From Bacteroidota bacterium (GTDB lineage: Bacteria; Bacteroidota; Bacteroidia; Flavobacteriales_D; Crocinitomicaceae), in the NCBI GenBank assembly GCA_016866255.1, contig VGMY01000009.1:20787-84786 (forward strand): a DNA stretch of 64,000 nucleotides, in the 5' to 3' direction. The notes beneath the pieces are model-generated. The model did not search any database. It was not told the DNA's origin and was given only the letters and a program-made list of their open reading frames with translations. The position numbers and the translations under genes were made by a program. Position 1 is the first letter of the stretch; the number at the start of each line of letters is the position of its first letter. Of the stretch, positions 53,823-61,860 are shown in pieces.

Positions 53823-54779
53823 CTATTTAAATTTGGCAGTCGCTCGATTGAGCCGGTCCAAGAGGGTAAGGCCTAGCCCTTTTTTGGAGGGCTTTTCAAT
53901 GTACATTCCCGAAAATCCTTTAGCATCCATTTCGATTAAGGAACGGTATAAGTTCCGCGCAATTTGTTTTTGATCACCGTTATCGCTCAGCAAAATGCAT
54001 TGATGAGCAGGAAACCCTTCTGGGATGCATGAAAAAAAGAGATAACCAATGTTTTCCTCGGGCGTCAGGGAAGCATTAAAATAGCGCAGGGGTGTTTTTG
54101 GTGCATAGTGGTATTTGACCATTCCCGAGGTAATCGGCAAATCGTCTGTTTGATTTTTTATTTTTGGAACGTACCCAAGTACTACCGAAAGGTCATCCAA
54201 GGCGATGCTCCCGTGTCGGTATACGATTACCTTGTTTTCCTCCATGCCAACGATGGTTGATTCGAGGCCGAAAGCGCAAGGACCTCCATCTAATACAAAA
54301 GGAATCGCTCCATCCAAGTGTTGTTTAACTTGTATTGCTTGCGTTGGGCTAACAGCACCGTATTTGTTCGCACTCGGAGCCGCAATCGGAAATTCAATGT
54401 TGGAAAGAAGTTCTCGAAGCATGGGGTGCGAAGGAAACCTGATAGCCACTCGAGGTAAACCAGCGGTAATCAAATCCGGAACGAGGTCTGTTTTTGGCAC
54501 CAGAAAGGTAATTGGGCCCGGACTGAATGCTTGTTCGAGAAGCGCAAGTTCTTCGTGAAATTCAGCAATGTAGGGCTGTGCCTTTTCTTTACTGTAAAAA
54601 TGCAATATGAGGGGGTTATTGGTCGGGCGAGTTTTGATGTCATAGATGGATTTTACAGCATCGGAATGGAGAGCGTTTGCCGCGAGACCATAAACCGTTT
54701 CGGTGGGAATGCCAACAGCATTTCCACGTTTCAAAGCTTTGATAACGATAGAAATGTTTTGTGTAATGCGGGTATTCAC
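53823..54779 (-). CDS. Threonylcarbamoyl-AMP synthase (TsaC/Sua5 family)
   Basis: A 318-aa Sua5-type enzyme with a YrdC domain (about 1-200, PTETVYGLAANAL, KTRPTNNPL, PSANKYGAVSPTQA) and a C-terminal SUA5 domain (about 230-318, GMVKYHYAPKTPL). It makes threonylcarbamoyl-AMP for t6A37 of tRNAs. The ORF can be extended to an ATG at 54809. However, a TATCTTTG box at 54784-54791 lies between that ATG and the GTG at 54779, so the GTG is the better start and the mRNA would be leaderless. This also fits the usual distance to PTETVYGL. Confidence 0.88.
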   Translation of the reverse strand: MNTRITQNISIVIKALKRGNAVGIPTETVYGLAANALHSDAVKSIYDIKTRPTNNPLILHFYSKEKAQPYIAEFHEELALLEQAFSPGPITFLVPKTDLVPDLITAGLPRVAIRFPSHPMLRELLSNIEFPIAAPSANKYGAVSPTQAIQVKQHLDGAIPFVLDGGPCAFGLESTIVGMEENKVIVYRHGSIALDDLSVVLGYVPKIKNQTDDLPITSGMVKYHYAPKTPLRYFNASLTPEENIGYLFFSCIPEGFPAHQCILLSDNGDQKQIARNLYRSLIEMDAKGFSGMYIEKPSKKGLGLTLLDRLNRATAKFK

Positions 54780-54783
54780 TTGG

Positions 54784-54817
54784 CAAAGATAGGGGCAATT
54801 ATTGGTCATGTAGACAA
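54784..54817 (-). promoter_or_regulatory. Promoter of tsaC/sua5 (leaderless candidate)
   Basis: On the minus strand TTG (54815-54817), 23 nt and TATCTTTG (54784-54791) are followed by CCAA and the GTG start. Predicted transcription starts at or next to the GTG. Confidence 0.55.
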
Positions 54818-54851
54818 CCTCGTGAAAAGCGCGATAATTTTTTTCGCTCTT

Positions 54852-54886
54852 TTTGAACGCAGTTTGACTTTGGTGCAGTATCTTTG
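54852..54886 (+). promoter_or_regulatory. Promoter of the NarL-type response regulator
   Basis: TTTG (54852-54855), a 23-nt spacer and TATCTTTG (54879-54886) precede the GTG at 54907 by 20 nt. Confidence 0.55.
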
Positions 54887-54906
54887 TTTAAAATCATTCT
54901 AAATAA

Positions 54907-55578
54907 GTGAAGGTAATTATCGCCGATAGCAATGAACTCTTGCGCGTTGGGCTTAGAACAACGCTCCAGAAACACGATCGGGTGGAAGAGTTGATAGAGG
55001 TAAAAAATTCAGAGGAACTTCGTGCAATTTCTCGTAACATTGGGAAAGCTCTTGTGATTATTGATTATACGGCACCCGGTTTCGATATTAACGATGTCGC
55101 GTCCTCCTTGCGGTTGAACCCTAAATTGCGGTTTATTGGCCTAACGTATTTACAGTCTGCCCAAACCTTGGTAGATGCTTTGCGTGGTGGCGTTATGAGT
55201 TACATTAAAAAAGATTGTAGCCTTAGCGAAATATCAGATGCTGTCAATGAAACCGCGGCTGGAAAAAAATTTTTTTGCGGAAAGATTTTGGATACCATAA
55301 ATAAAGCGAACCTGAATCCCAATGAACTAGAGGCTGAGGCCCTTACGTGCGATCCTTTAGTGCTGAGCGAACGAGAAAATGAAATTATTGTCCTTATTGC
55401 AGAAGGGTACACGAATGATCAGATTGCCGATCTTTTGTTTTTGAGTAAGCACACGGTGAATACACATCGTAAAAACATTCTTCACAAGCTAGGGGTAAAA
55501 AATACTGCAGGTATTGTTATGTATGCCGTAAAAACCCAATTGATTTCCCCGAATAAGTTTTTGTTTGCGTCTAATTAA
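54907..55578 (+). CDS. LuxR/NarL-family response regulator
   Basis: A 223-aa regulator with a receiver domain (about 1-120) and a LuxR helix-turn-helix (about 150-215, LSERENEIIVLIAEGYTNDQIADLLFLSKHTVNTHRKN). The phosphoacceptor is Asp53 (VIIDYTAPG), and a Lys is present in SYIKKDCS. The acidic pocket is reduced: IIADSNELLRVG has one Asp where most receivers have two acidic residues, so phosphorylation may be weak or unnecessary. The start is a GTG. No histidine kinase is adjacent. The 3' end overlaps the convergent receptor gene by 8 bp. Confidence 0.88.
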   Translation: MKVIIADSNELLRVGLRTTLQKHDRVEELIEVKNSEELRAISRNIGKALVIIDYTAPGFDINDVASSLRLNPKLRFIGLTYLQSAQTLVDALRGGVMSYIKKDCSLSEISDAVNETAAGKKFFCGKILDTINKANLNPNELEAEALTCDPLVLSERENEIIVLIAEGYTNDQIADLLFLSKHTVNTHRKNILHKLGVKNTAGIVMYAVKTQLISPNKFLFASN

Positions 55579-58192
55579 ATCGGCAGATGAATTTCAAGTT
55601 GATAAGCCGTTGCGTGAGGTAATTCGGAATGCTGTAAAATTTACCTTCCACGTCCTGTATCCATTGCTTTGATAGTACATTGTTCACCCCCAACAGGTTG
55701 AAGATTTCGAGAGAAACCATCGATTCGGATACATGCCGGCGCCACCATCCTGCTTTCTTGAACGCCAAGTTGTAGCTAAATCCTAAATCCACGCGAAAAT
55801 AGGCTTTCATGCGCAAAACATCTCTGTAACGATCTTGACCAGGTGGTCCATAGGGAAGGGGGGCTCCGTATTGTAGTCCCATCTGGACGGTAAAATCCTC
55901 CAAACCTGGCATTTGATCTTGGACTAAAGCGCCAACGGTGAGGACTTGGTCGGTGGGTCTTGGAATAAAGCCGGGAAAGAACGTAGCGCTGTCGACTACA
56001 ACTTGGTCTTCACTGAAGCCGAATATGATTTTATCTCCTGACGCATTGTAATATTCCTTGTAGGAATCATAGCGCAAGTTTTCTCGGGTTTGAAGAATAC
56101 CAACCTTAAAAAAGGACTCCACGCCGGGGACAAATTCGCCGTGTAAATTAAAATCCAATCCTGTGGCATAGGCAAAAGCTTCATTATGGGCATAATATCT
56201 AGTTCGAACATTTTCGATTTCGTAAGGATTTACATCCCATAGATATTTGAAGAAAATTTCACCGGAAAATTTGAAGGGATTATCGCGCTTCCATAAGTTG
56301 AAATACAAATCGGAACCGATAACGGCATGAAGTGATTTTTGCGATTGTACATGGGTATTTAAATTACCATCGTAGGTCCTAAACTCCCGGTAGAAAGGGG
56401 GTTGGTAGTAGGTGCCTGCGGCAAATCGGTAGCTCAAATTTCTTCGGACTATTCGGTTATTTTTAACCATATAGGCGCGAGGAAAGTAGCTTAATGAGAA
56501 CCTGGGTGTAACAAATAGTTCTTGGTTTACGCTAGTATATCCTGCACGAGTACCTACAGAAAGTGCCCATTTAGAGGTGCTTTCTCGAAGGGTTTCGGAA
56601 ATGCTTATTTTGCGTTTCACTCCGTTTTCTTTGATTTTTCGGGTAAGGTTGACTTTATCCTGAAAGCGTTTTTTCGATTGGCTGTAGTTCCATTGCAAGT
56701 ACCCTGTTCCCTTATGGTTTTCAAGCGTTAAATTACTTTTAATGGTTTCAAATAGTTCTACTTCGTTGGAGGTTCCTTGCGGCACACTGTAACCTGCCGA
56801 ATCGATCATTTTCCATTCACTAAGTACGTCGTTAAATTGATCGTATTCATACCCAACGCCCCATTTTAATTGAGACACCGCAAATCGGGTTTGGTAAAAA
56901 TCAACATAATCTGCCTTGAATTGGTGTGACCCTTCGTGGTATATATTCATTATTTGGGCATTCAGACGGTTGCGCGCATGGTTCAAAAAGGTGCCTATTC
57001 CCAAAACTGCAATCGAGTCGCCGTACTCCTCTTGTGAGGGATCCGTTTCCAGTTCGTTAATGTAATATTGCCCTTGGATATCAAAATACTCCCGCTCATC
57101 GGATTGAAAACCTGTGAGAAAGAGGTCTAAATTGGTTTGTTTCGTGGGTGTGTAGCGAAGTTTTGTGCCTATCATTCCTGTCTGAAACCGCGTGCTTTCT
57201 TGCCCGTCGAAATAGATGCGAAACGAATATGCTTCATTTGCCGTTCCGAAATCCGTGTTGGAAGTTTGAGGGGCAAAACGGTAATTGTTGGAGGAGTAAT
57301 GCGCTAACAAGGACCACGTAAGTTTTGGATTTAGGGTGAAAGTTCCGAGGAACTGTCCGTCGCTAAAAACAGGGTTGTAGGCCCCTTTGGTGGGTAAAGA
57401 ATTTAATAAGTATCCATTGGCGCGGTATCGCGCTCCTGCGAGATAAGTGAAACGCTTTCCTAAGATTCCTTCTACATGACCCTCTTCGCTCAGTAAACCC
57501 ACGGCAACCGAACTTCTAAAACTCGATGGTCTGTTGTAGGTGATATCAAGTACCGAACTGAGCCGATCCCCATACTGAGCATCGAAACCACCTGCGGAAA
57601 ACTTAACGGATTCTACAAGAGCTGAATGAATAAAACTCATGCCCTCTTGCTGACCAGAACGGTTCAAGAACGGCCGATACACTAAAAAACCGTTCACATA
57701 TACAAGGTTTTCGTCGTAATTCCCGCCACGAACGTTGTAGTTGGAGGTGAGCTCATTGTTGGATGTTGCGGGCTGGGTCAGCGTTAGGTATTTTTCCACC
57801 GAAATCATACGCTGTAAGTCAATTTTAGGAAGCTCAATCAAAGTGAAAGGATCTTCTTTAGCGCGCTGAACTACCACCGTTTCGCTCATTTGAATCTGAA
57901 ATAGAACAGGCGGTAGGGTTTGAGTAGGGCCCTTTCCAACAATTACGTTCACTTCTTGGACGAAGGTTTGAAACGTGAAAATTAAGTCGAGGGTATCGTT
58001 AAAGGTGGTGCTTAGCGAAAATTGGCCAAGATCGTTGGTTTTGGTTGGACCTAAGACCCCTTTTTTCTCAAGAACCTTTACCTCTGGTATTGGTGCTCCC
58101 TTTTTGTCGATGCATTTTCCGGTGATGGTCACAATTTGAGCCAAGTTTCCAGAGCAGAAAGAAACCAATAGAAAAAAAAATGCGACTCTCAC
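55571..58192 (-). CDS. TonB-dependent receptor with carboxypeptidase-like N-terminal domain
   Basis: An 873-aa outer-membrane receptor. The ORF track runs to 58387 through the antisense of tRNA-His; the best start is the GTG at 58192, which opens a signal peptide (VRVAFFFLLVSFCSGNLAQ). A CarboxypepD_reg-like domain (about 20-105, ITGKCIDKKGAPIPEVKV) is followed by the plug (SNYNVRGGNYDENLVYVNG, FSAGGFDAQYGDRLSSVLDI) and a 22-strand barrel ending in NLKFICRFN. The substrate is not evident, and no SusD partner is adjacent, so a siderophore or small-ligand receptor is as likely as a glycan one. A TACATTTG box ends 4 nt before the GTG. Confidence 0.88.
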   Translation of the reverse strand: MRVAFFFLLVSFCSGNLAQIVTITGKCIDKKGAPIPEVKVLEKKGVLGPTKTNDLGQFSLSTTFNDTLDLIFTFQTFVQEVNVIVGKGPTQTLPPVLFQIQMSETVVVQRAKEDPFTLIELPKIDLQRMISVEKYLTLTQPATSNNELTSNYNVRGGNYDENLVYVNGFLVYRPFLNRSGQQEGMSFIHSALVESVKFSAGGFDAQYGDRLSSVLDITYNRPSSFRSSVAVGLLSEEGHVEGILGKRFTYLAGARYRANGYLLNSLPTKGAYNPVFSDGQFLGTFTLNPKLTWSLLAHYSSNNYRFAPQTSNTDFGTANEAYSFRIYFDGQESTRFQTGMIGTKLRYTPTKQTNLDLFLTGFQSDEREYFDIQGQYYINELETDPSQEEYGDSIAVLGIGTFLNHARNRLNAQIMNIYHEGSHQFKADYVDFYQTRFAVSQLKWGVGYEYDQFNDVLSEWKMIDSAGYSVPQGTSNEVELFETIKSNLTLENHKGTGYLQWNYSQSKKRFQDKVNLTRKIKENGVKRKISISETLRESTSKWALSVGTRAGYTSVNQELFVTPRFSLSYFPRAYMVKNNRIVRRNLSYRFAAGTYYQPPFYREFRTYDGNLNTHVQSQKSLHAVIGSDLYFNLWKRDNPFKFSGEIFFKYLWDVNPYEIENVRTRYYAHNEAFAYATGLDFNLHGEFVPGVESFFKVGILQTRENLRYDSYKEYYNASGDKIIFGFSEDQVVVDSATFFPGFIPRPTDQVLTVGALVQDQMPGLEDFTVQMGLQYGAPLPYGPPGQDRYRDVLRMKAYFRVDLGFSYNLAFKKAGWWRRHVSESMVSLEIFNLLGVNNVLSKQWIQDVEGKFYSIPNYLTQRLINLKFICRFN

Positions 58193-58196
58193 TTGG

Positions 58197-58204
58197 CAAA
58201 TGTA
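58197..58204 (-). promoter_or_regulatory. -7 box of the TonB-dependent receptor gene
   Basis: TACATTTG on the minus strand is followed by CCAA and the GTG start at 58192, the same arrangement as at tsaC. A TTG lies 24 nt upstream (58229-58231), one base beyond the usual spacing. Confidence 0.45.
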
Positions 58205-58308
58205 AACGAAATTTACGCAGATGTATTTCAATCGAGCTCTTAAACTGAGAAAGGGGTTTGTTGGGCGTTTAAAAATAAAAATTTGTATTACCTTTGAGGC
58301 CTCTATAC

Positions 58309-58386
58309 GGAGGTTGTAGCTCAGTAGGTTAGAGCGTCGGATTGTGGTTCCGAAGGTCGCGGGTTCGAAACCCGTCTCCCTCCCCA
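58309..58386 (+). tRNA. tRNA-His (anticodon GTG), CCA encoded
   Basis: A 78-nt cloverleaf including the extra G at -1 that marks tRNA-His and the encoded CCA. The anticodon loop TTGTGGT is closed by TCGGA/TCCGA, and the T-arm is GCGGG-TTCGAAA-CCCGT. In the acceptor stem G-1:C73, 1:72 to 4:69 and 7:66 pair, but 5:68 (T-C) and 6:67 (T-T) do not, so two adjacent mismatches are present. Confidence 0.9.
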
Positions 58387-58400
58387 AGGCCCTATTAGCA

Positions 58401-58433
58401 AAATCCCGTTGACATAGTTCAACGGGATTTTTT
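58401..58433 (+). terminator. Rho-independent terminator after tRNA-His
   Basis: AAATCCCGTTGA, a 6-nt loop and TCAACGGGATTT form a perfect 12-bp stem followed by T-residues. It lies 14 bp after the tRNA CCA. Confidence 0.85.
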
Positions 58434-58444
58434 ATCTTTAAGAA

Positions 58445-58951
58445 ATGATAAATACCATGAATAAGTTTTTTGTGTTAAGCTTGATGTACCTCGCGTTGGC
58501 TTGTGCAGAGAAAGCTCAAAAAAGCGAATTTAAGTCCAGCATTGTTGCCACCGAAGAAAATGAAGAACAATTAAAGCAATCCTTAAGTTCGGTAGAAAAA
58601 GAGGAGCAGGAGCGTTTGAAAAATAGGAGCGAGGTTCAGTTCGATCGAATCGTTCACGATTACGGGAACATTGTAGCCGACGCGGACTATAAAACCGTAT
58701 TTGAATTTCAAAATACCGGTAAGAAACCGCTGTTGGTATTCGATGTCAAAACTTCTTGCGGCTGCACCGTTCCAATGTGGAACAAGAATCCCATTCTGCC
58801 CGGCGCAAAAGACAACATTGAGGTCACGTTTCACCCTAAAGAAAACCAAATCGGGCTTGAAGAGAAGACCGTTACGGTCATGACCAATACGGATCCAGGA
58901 ATCACGGTCTTGCAAATCAAAGCGAACGTGAGCGCAAGAAAGAAATCATGA
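58445..58951 (+). CDS. DUF1573 lipoprotein
   Basis: A 168-aa protein with a lipobox signal peptide (MYLALAC, Cys20) and a charged coiled-coil linker (about 20-60). A DUF1573 beta-sandwich follows (about 62-165) with the family hallmark FDVKTSCGCTVPMW. DUF1573 proteins are envelope proteins of unknown function in Bacteroidota. The second ATG (58457) begins the signal peptide directly and is an equal start candidate. A TATCTTTA box ends 4 nt before the first ATG. The stop overlaps the start of the MBL gene (ATGA). Confidence 0.8.
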   Translation: MINTMNKFFVLSLMYLALACAEKAQKSEFKSSIVATEENEEQLKQSLSSVEKEEQERLKNRSEVQFDRIVHDYGNIVADADYKTVFEFQNTGKKPLLVFDVKTSCGCTVPMWNKNPILPGAKDNIEVTFHPKENQIGLEEKTVTVMTNTDPGITVLQIKANVSARKKS

Positions 58952-59802
58952 AATTACACGTTGTTGATACGGGCTTTTTTAAATTGGATGGAGGTGCCAT
59001 GTTCGGTGTAGTGCCAAAATCCCTTTGGCAGAAAACCAATCCTGCCGATGAAAACAACATGTGCTCTTGGGCTTTGCGTTGCTTGCTCATTGAAGATGGT
59101 CCTCGTTTAATTTTGATGGATTGCGGTATCGGAGATAAGCAAAGTGAGAAGTTTTTTTCGCATTATTTTTTGCATGGAGAGGCCAATCTTTTTTCGAGCT
59201 TGAACCATCTTGGATTCCATCCCGACGACATCACCGACGTCGTGTTAACGCATTTGCATTTCGACCATTGCGGTGGGGCAATTGTTTGGAATGACGCAAA
59301 AAACGGCTATCGTCCTGTTTTTAAAAATGCTACGTATTGGAGCAATGAACAGCATTGGGCATGGGCTACGGTACCAAACCCCCGTGAGAAAGCATCCTTT
59401 TTGTCGGAAAATATTTTACCCTTGCAAGAAAGCGGTCAGTTGAAATTCATCGAACGAACCGGAGATTTTACCAAAAACGTGTTTCCGGGCATCGATATGC
59501 TGTTCGTCGATGGGCATACGGAAAGCATGATGATTCCGCATATTCGATATAAAGGTCGTTCGGTAGTTTTTATGGCGGATTTGTTGCCTAGCGTTGGTCA
59601 TATTCCCTTGCCTTATGTTATGGGATACGATACTCGCCCCTTGCAAACGCTTGTGGAGAAAGAACGGTTTTTGCAAGATGCGCTGGAGAAGCAATATGTC
59701 CTGTTTTTCGAACATGACAGCGTAAATCAGTGTTGTACCTTGGCGAATACAGAACGCGGTATTCGCTTGGACTCGACGTTTTCATTGGCCGATTTAGGAT
59801 GA
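58948..59802 (+). CDS. MBL-fold metallo-hydrolase
   Basis: A 284-aa metallo-beta-lactamase-fold hydrolase with the dinuclear metal motif TDVVLTHLHFDHCGG. A downstream ligand region is GHTESMMIPHI (His), and a late His lies in FFEHDS. The substrate is unknown; family members include lactonases, glyoxalase II-like and phosphodiesterase-type enzymes. It is in a three-gene block with ATGA overlaps to the DUF1573 gene and paaI. Confidence 0.85.
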   Translation: MKLHVVDTGFFKLDGGAMFGVVPKSLWQKTNPADENNMCSWALRCLLIEDGPRLILMDCGIGDKQSEKFFSHYFLHGEANLFSSLNHLGFHPDDITDVVLTHLHFDHCGGAIVWNDAKNGYRPVFKNATYWSNEQHWAWATVPNPREKASFLSENILPLQESGQLKFIERTGDFTKNVFPGIDMLFVDGHTESMMIPHIRYKGRSVVFMADLLPSVGHIPLPYVMGYDTRPLQTLVEKERFLQDALEKQYVLFFEHDSVNQCCTLANTERGIRLDSTFSLADLG

Positions 59803-60212
59803 AATTAACTCCGCAACAAATCGTCGAACGCATGTGGGGTGAGGACGCGTTTAGCCAGGAATTGGGCATGGAAATTTTGGATCTAGGGGCGGGATTTTGT
59901 TCTGTTCGCTTGCGCGTTCAGGCGTCTATGGTCAACGGATTTAAAATTGCCCATGGAGGAATTACCTATTCCTTGTCGGACTCAGCAATGGCCTTTGCAG
60001 CTAATGCTCACGGAAAGGTGGCTATGAGCATTGAGACGGCAATATCCCATGTTAAAAAAGCGGTTTTAGGAGATGTTTTGACCGCACATTGCAAAGAATT
60101 AAGTCGTGGAAAAATAGTGGGTAGGTTTGAGGTAGAGGTAAAAAACCAAGAGGAGCAGGTGGTTGCTTTATTCAAAGGCACCGTTTTTTACACGGAGGAA
60201 TCGTGGGGTTGA
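59799..60212 (+). CDS. paaI: PaaI-type hotdog-fold thioesterase
   Basis: A 137-aa acyl-CoA thioesterase. It has KIAHGGITYSLSDSAMAFAAN, the typical PaaI HGG active-site helix, and LTAHCKELSRGKIVGRFEVEV. In phenylacetate catabolism PaaI clears dead-end CoA esters; no other paa genes are here, so the true substrate may differ. The ORF track starts at 59730; the ATG at 59799 overlaps the MBL stop (ATGA). Confidence 0.85.
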   Translation: MKLTPQQIVERMWGEDAFSQELGMEILDLGAGFCSVRLRVQASMVNGFKIAHGGITYSLSDSAMAFAANAHGKVAMSIETAISHVKKAVLGDVLTAHCKELSRGKIVGRFEVEVKNQEEQVVALFKGTVFYTEESWG

Positions 60213-60277
60213 AGAAATGCTGGATTAAATGGTGGAGTTCGAAAGGTATTCATGGTTTCGGAATGACGCATAAGCCT

Positions 60278-61573
60278 TTATGGTAATCTAATCACCACCC
60301 TACGGTTTGCCGCCTTTCCTTTTTCGGTTGCGTTCGTCGCGGCAGGATCGCCTTCGCCATGAACTTGAATTTCAATAAGCTCACTGGCTATTCCAAGGTG
60401 AATTAAGGCATTTTTCACCGTTTCACAACGCCGTTTTGCCAGATCCATGTTGTAGGCTTCGTTCCCATCGGAATCGCAATATCCTTGAAGCAGCAGAGGC
60501 CGCCCATTCGGGTTGAAGTCCTTCAATTTTTGCAGTTCTTGGGCTAGGGGTTGATCTGCGTCGTGGTTGAAAAATAGCGTTAAAGGTTTTGGACGTGGGG
60601 CTTCGTTGGGGGTGGGGTCTGTTTTTAAAGGAGTTTCCGTTACATCCTCACGGGTTGAGGATGGATCCATGGGTTTTATTTTTTCCGTCAATGCCGAAAT
60701 GTCGGCAAAATAGATATCCAGGTTTCGAATAAAAAACGCGGATTTACCATCGGCTGAGGCCACAAAGCCCATGTCGTTAGCTTGCGTGTTAAACGGAGCC
60801 CCAATGTTAACGGGCTCTCCCAATTTGCCGTTATTTTCTATCTGCACTTTGAAAATGTCCAAACCACCATAGCCCCCCATTCCGTCGCTGCTAAAATAAA
60901 TGGTGCGGTTATCCGCTGCAATAAAAACGGATCGTTCGTCTCCTTGCGTTGATACTCCCATGATTTGAGGAAAACTCCATTCACCCTGCTGCTTGACGCT
61001 GTAGTACATATCCATGGGGCCATTATAATTCGGCCCGCAGGCTACAATGAACAATTTTCCATCGGCGGATACGGCCATTCCGTCCGTTCCAAATCCGAAG
61101 TTGGCTTGAGATTGCAAACTAAAAAAACGATTGATATTGGCCCCCATACTCCCGGTTTTCACCCAGGTTCCGTTGCGTTTTTCAGCCCGGTAATAAGGAC
61201 CCCCCATGGATCTCCAGTCGCCGGCCCAACTTTGATAATACATTTCCGTGCCGTCGCTGCTAAAGGTAGGTTCATCTTCACCAGAAAACGTATTAATGGA
61301 TGCTAAGGCAACTGGGGCCTGCCAAGCTCCGTTCACGAAGTCGCTTTGAAAAATATCACCGCTGCCTCCGGAGCCGCCGCGACTTGGGCGATGGCTCATG
61401 AAGAACAACGAATTCCCGTTGGGCAACAAGCTGATATTGCATTCCCGATCCTCGGAATTGAGTTGCGGCAGTTCCACAATGTTAATGGGTTGCGAATGTT
61501 GTAGAATTTCGTAGGATTGTGCATGTAATCCCAGGGCCGAAAAAGCGGCGCAAAGCGTGATGAGTTGTTTCAT
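60278..61573 (-). CDS. OmpA-family protein with PD40-type beta-propeller
   Basis: A 431-aa envelope protein. It has a signal peptide (about 1-18), WD40-like PD40 repeats (about 40-290) with blades such as GEDEPTFSSDGTEMYYQSW and GDERSVFIAADNRTIYFSSDG, and a proline-rich linker. The C-terminal OmpA domain (about 325-431) has LQGYCDSDGNEAYNMDLAKRRCETVKNAL. It likely anchors to peptidoglycan at the outer membrane. It shares an architecture with PorE-like T9SS-associated proteins but lacks the TPR domain. The ORF also has an ATG at 61582. Confidence 0.82.
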   Translation of the reverse strand: MKQLITLCAAFSALGLHAQSYEILQHSQPINIVELPQLNSEDRECNISLLPNGNSLFFMSHRPSRGGSGGSGDIFQSDFVNGAWQAPVALASINTFSGEDEPTFSSDGTEMYYQSWAGDWRSMGGPYYRAEKRNGTWVKTGSMGANINRFFSLQSQANFGFGTDGMAVSADGKLFIVACGPNYNGPMDMYYSVKQQGEWSFPQIMGVSTQGDERSVFIAADNRTIYFSSDGMGGYGGLDIFKVQIENNGKLGEPVNIGAPFNTQANDMGFVASADGKSAFFIRNLDIYFADISALTEKIKPMDPSSTREDVTETPLKTDPTPNEAPRPKPLTLFFNHDADQPLAQELQKLKDFNPNGRPLLLQGYCDSDGNEAYNMDLAKRRCETVKNALIHLGIASELIEIQVHGEGDPAATNATEKGKAANRRVVIRLP

Positions 61574-61689
61574 GGTTGTCATAACGAACCCTTTATTTTT
61601 TGGTTACGAACGGAGGTATAGCCAGTCGGGTGGAATATTTCTTATTTTATATCCTTTCCAATGATTCCATCCGCAGCACTTATAACTCG

Positions 61690-61860
61690 ATGTCAAGGAC
61701 TCCAATATCCTCCATCTCATTAAGGGTAAATGGTCGCGAAGGAGCGTTCGAAGTAAATAATGCCAATTTTCTGGCTTGGCTTCAAAATATTTCTAAAACA
61801 AATAGTATTTTAACGGGCTATTACGTTGCTATTACCCATCAACCGTCTTGCACTGAATGA
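61690..61860 (+). CDS. Small hypothetical ORF coupled to the crtY-blh gene
   Basis: A 56-aa ORF that ends in an ATGA overlap with the crtY-blh start. The track starts it at a TTG (61600); the ATG at 61690 is more likely. The reading includes SISLRVNGREGAFEVNNANF, weakly like a ThiS/MoaD-type beta-grasp start, but it is too short and lacks a C-terminal GG. No function is assigned, and it may be non-coding. Confidence 0.3.
   Translation: MSRTPISSISLRVNGREGAFEVNNANFLAWLQNISKTNSILTGYYVAITHQPSCTE

Noticed and set aside
58193-58387. N-terminal extension of the TonB-dependent receptor ORF
   Set aside because: The extension reads through the antisense of tRNA-His from a TTG; the signal peptide begins at the GTG at 58192.
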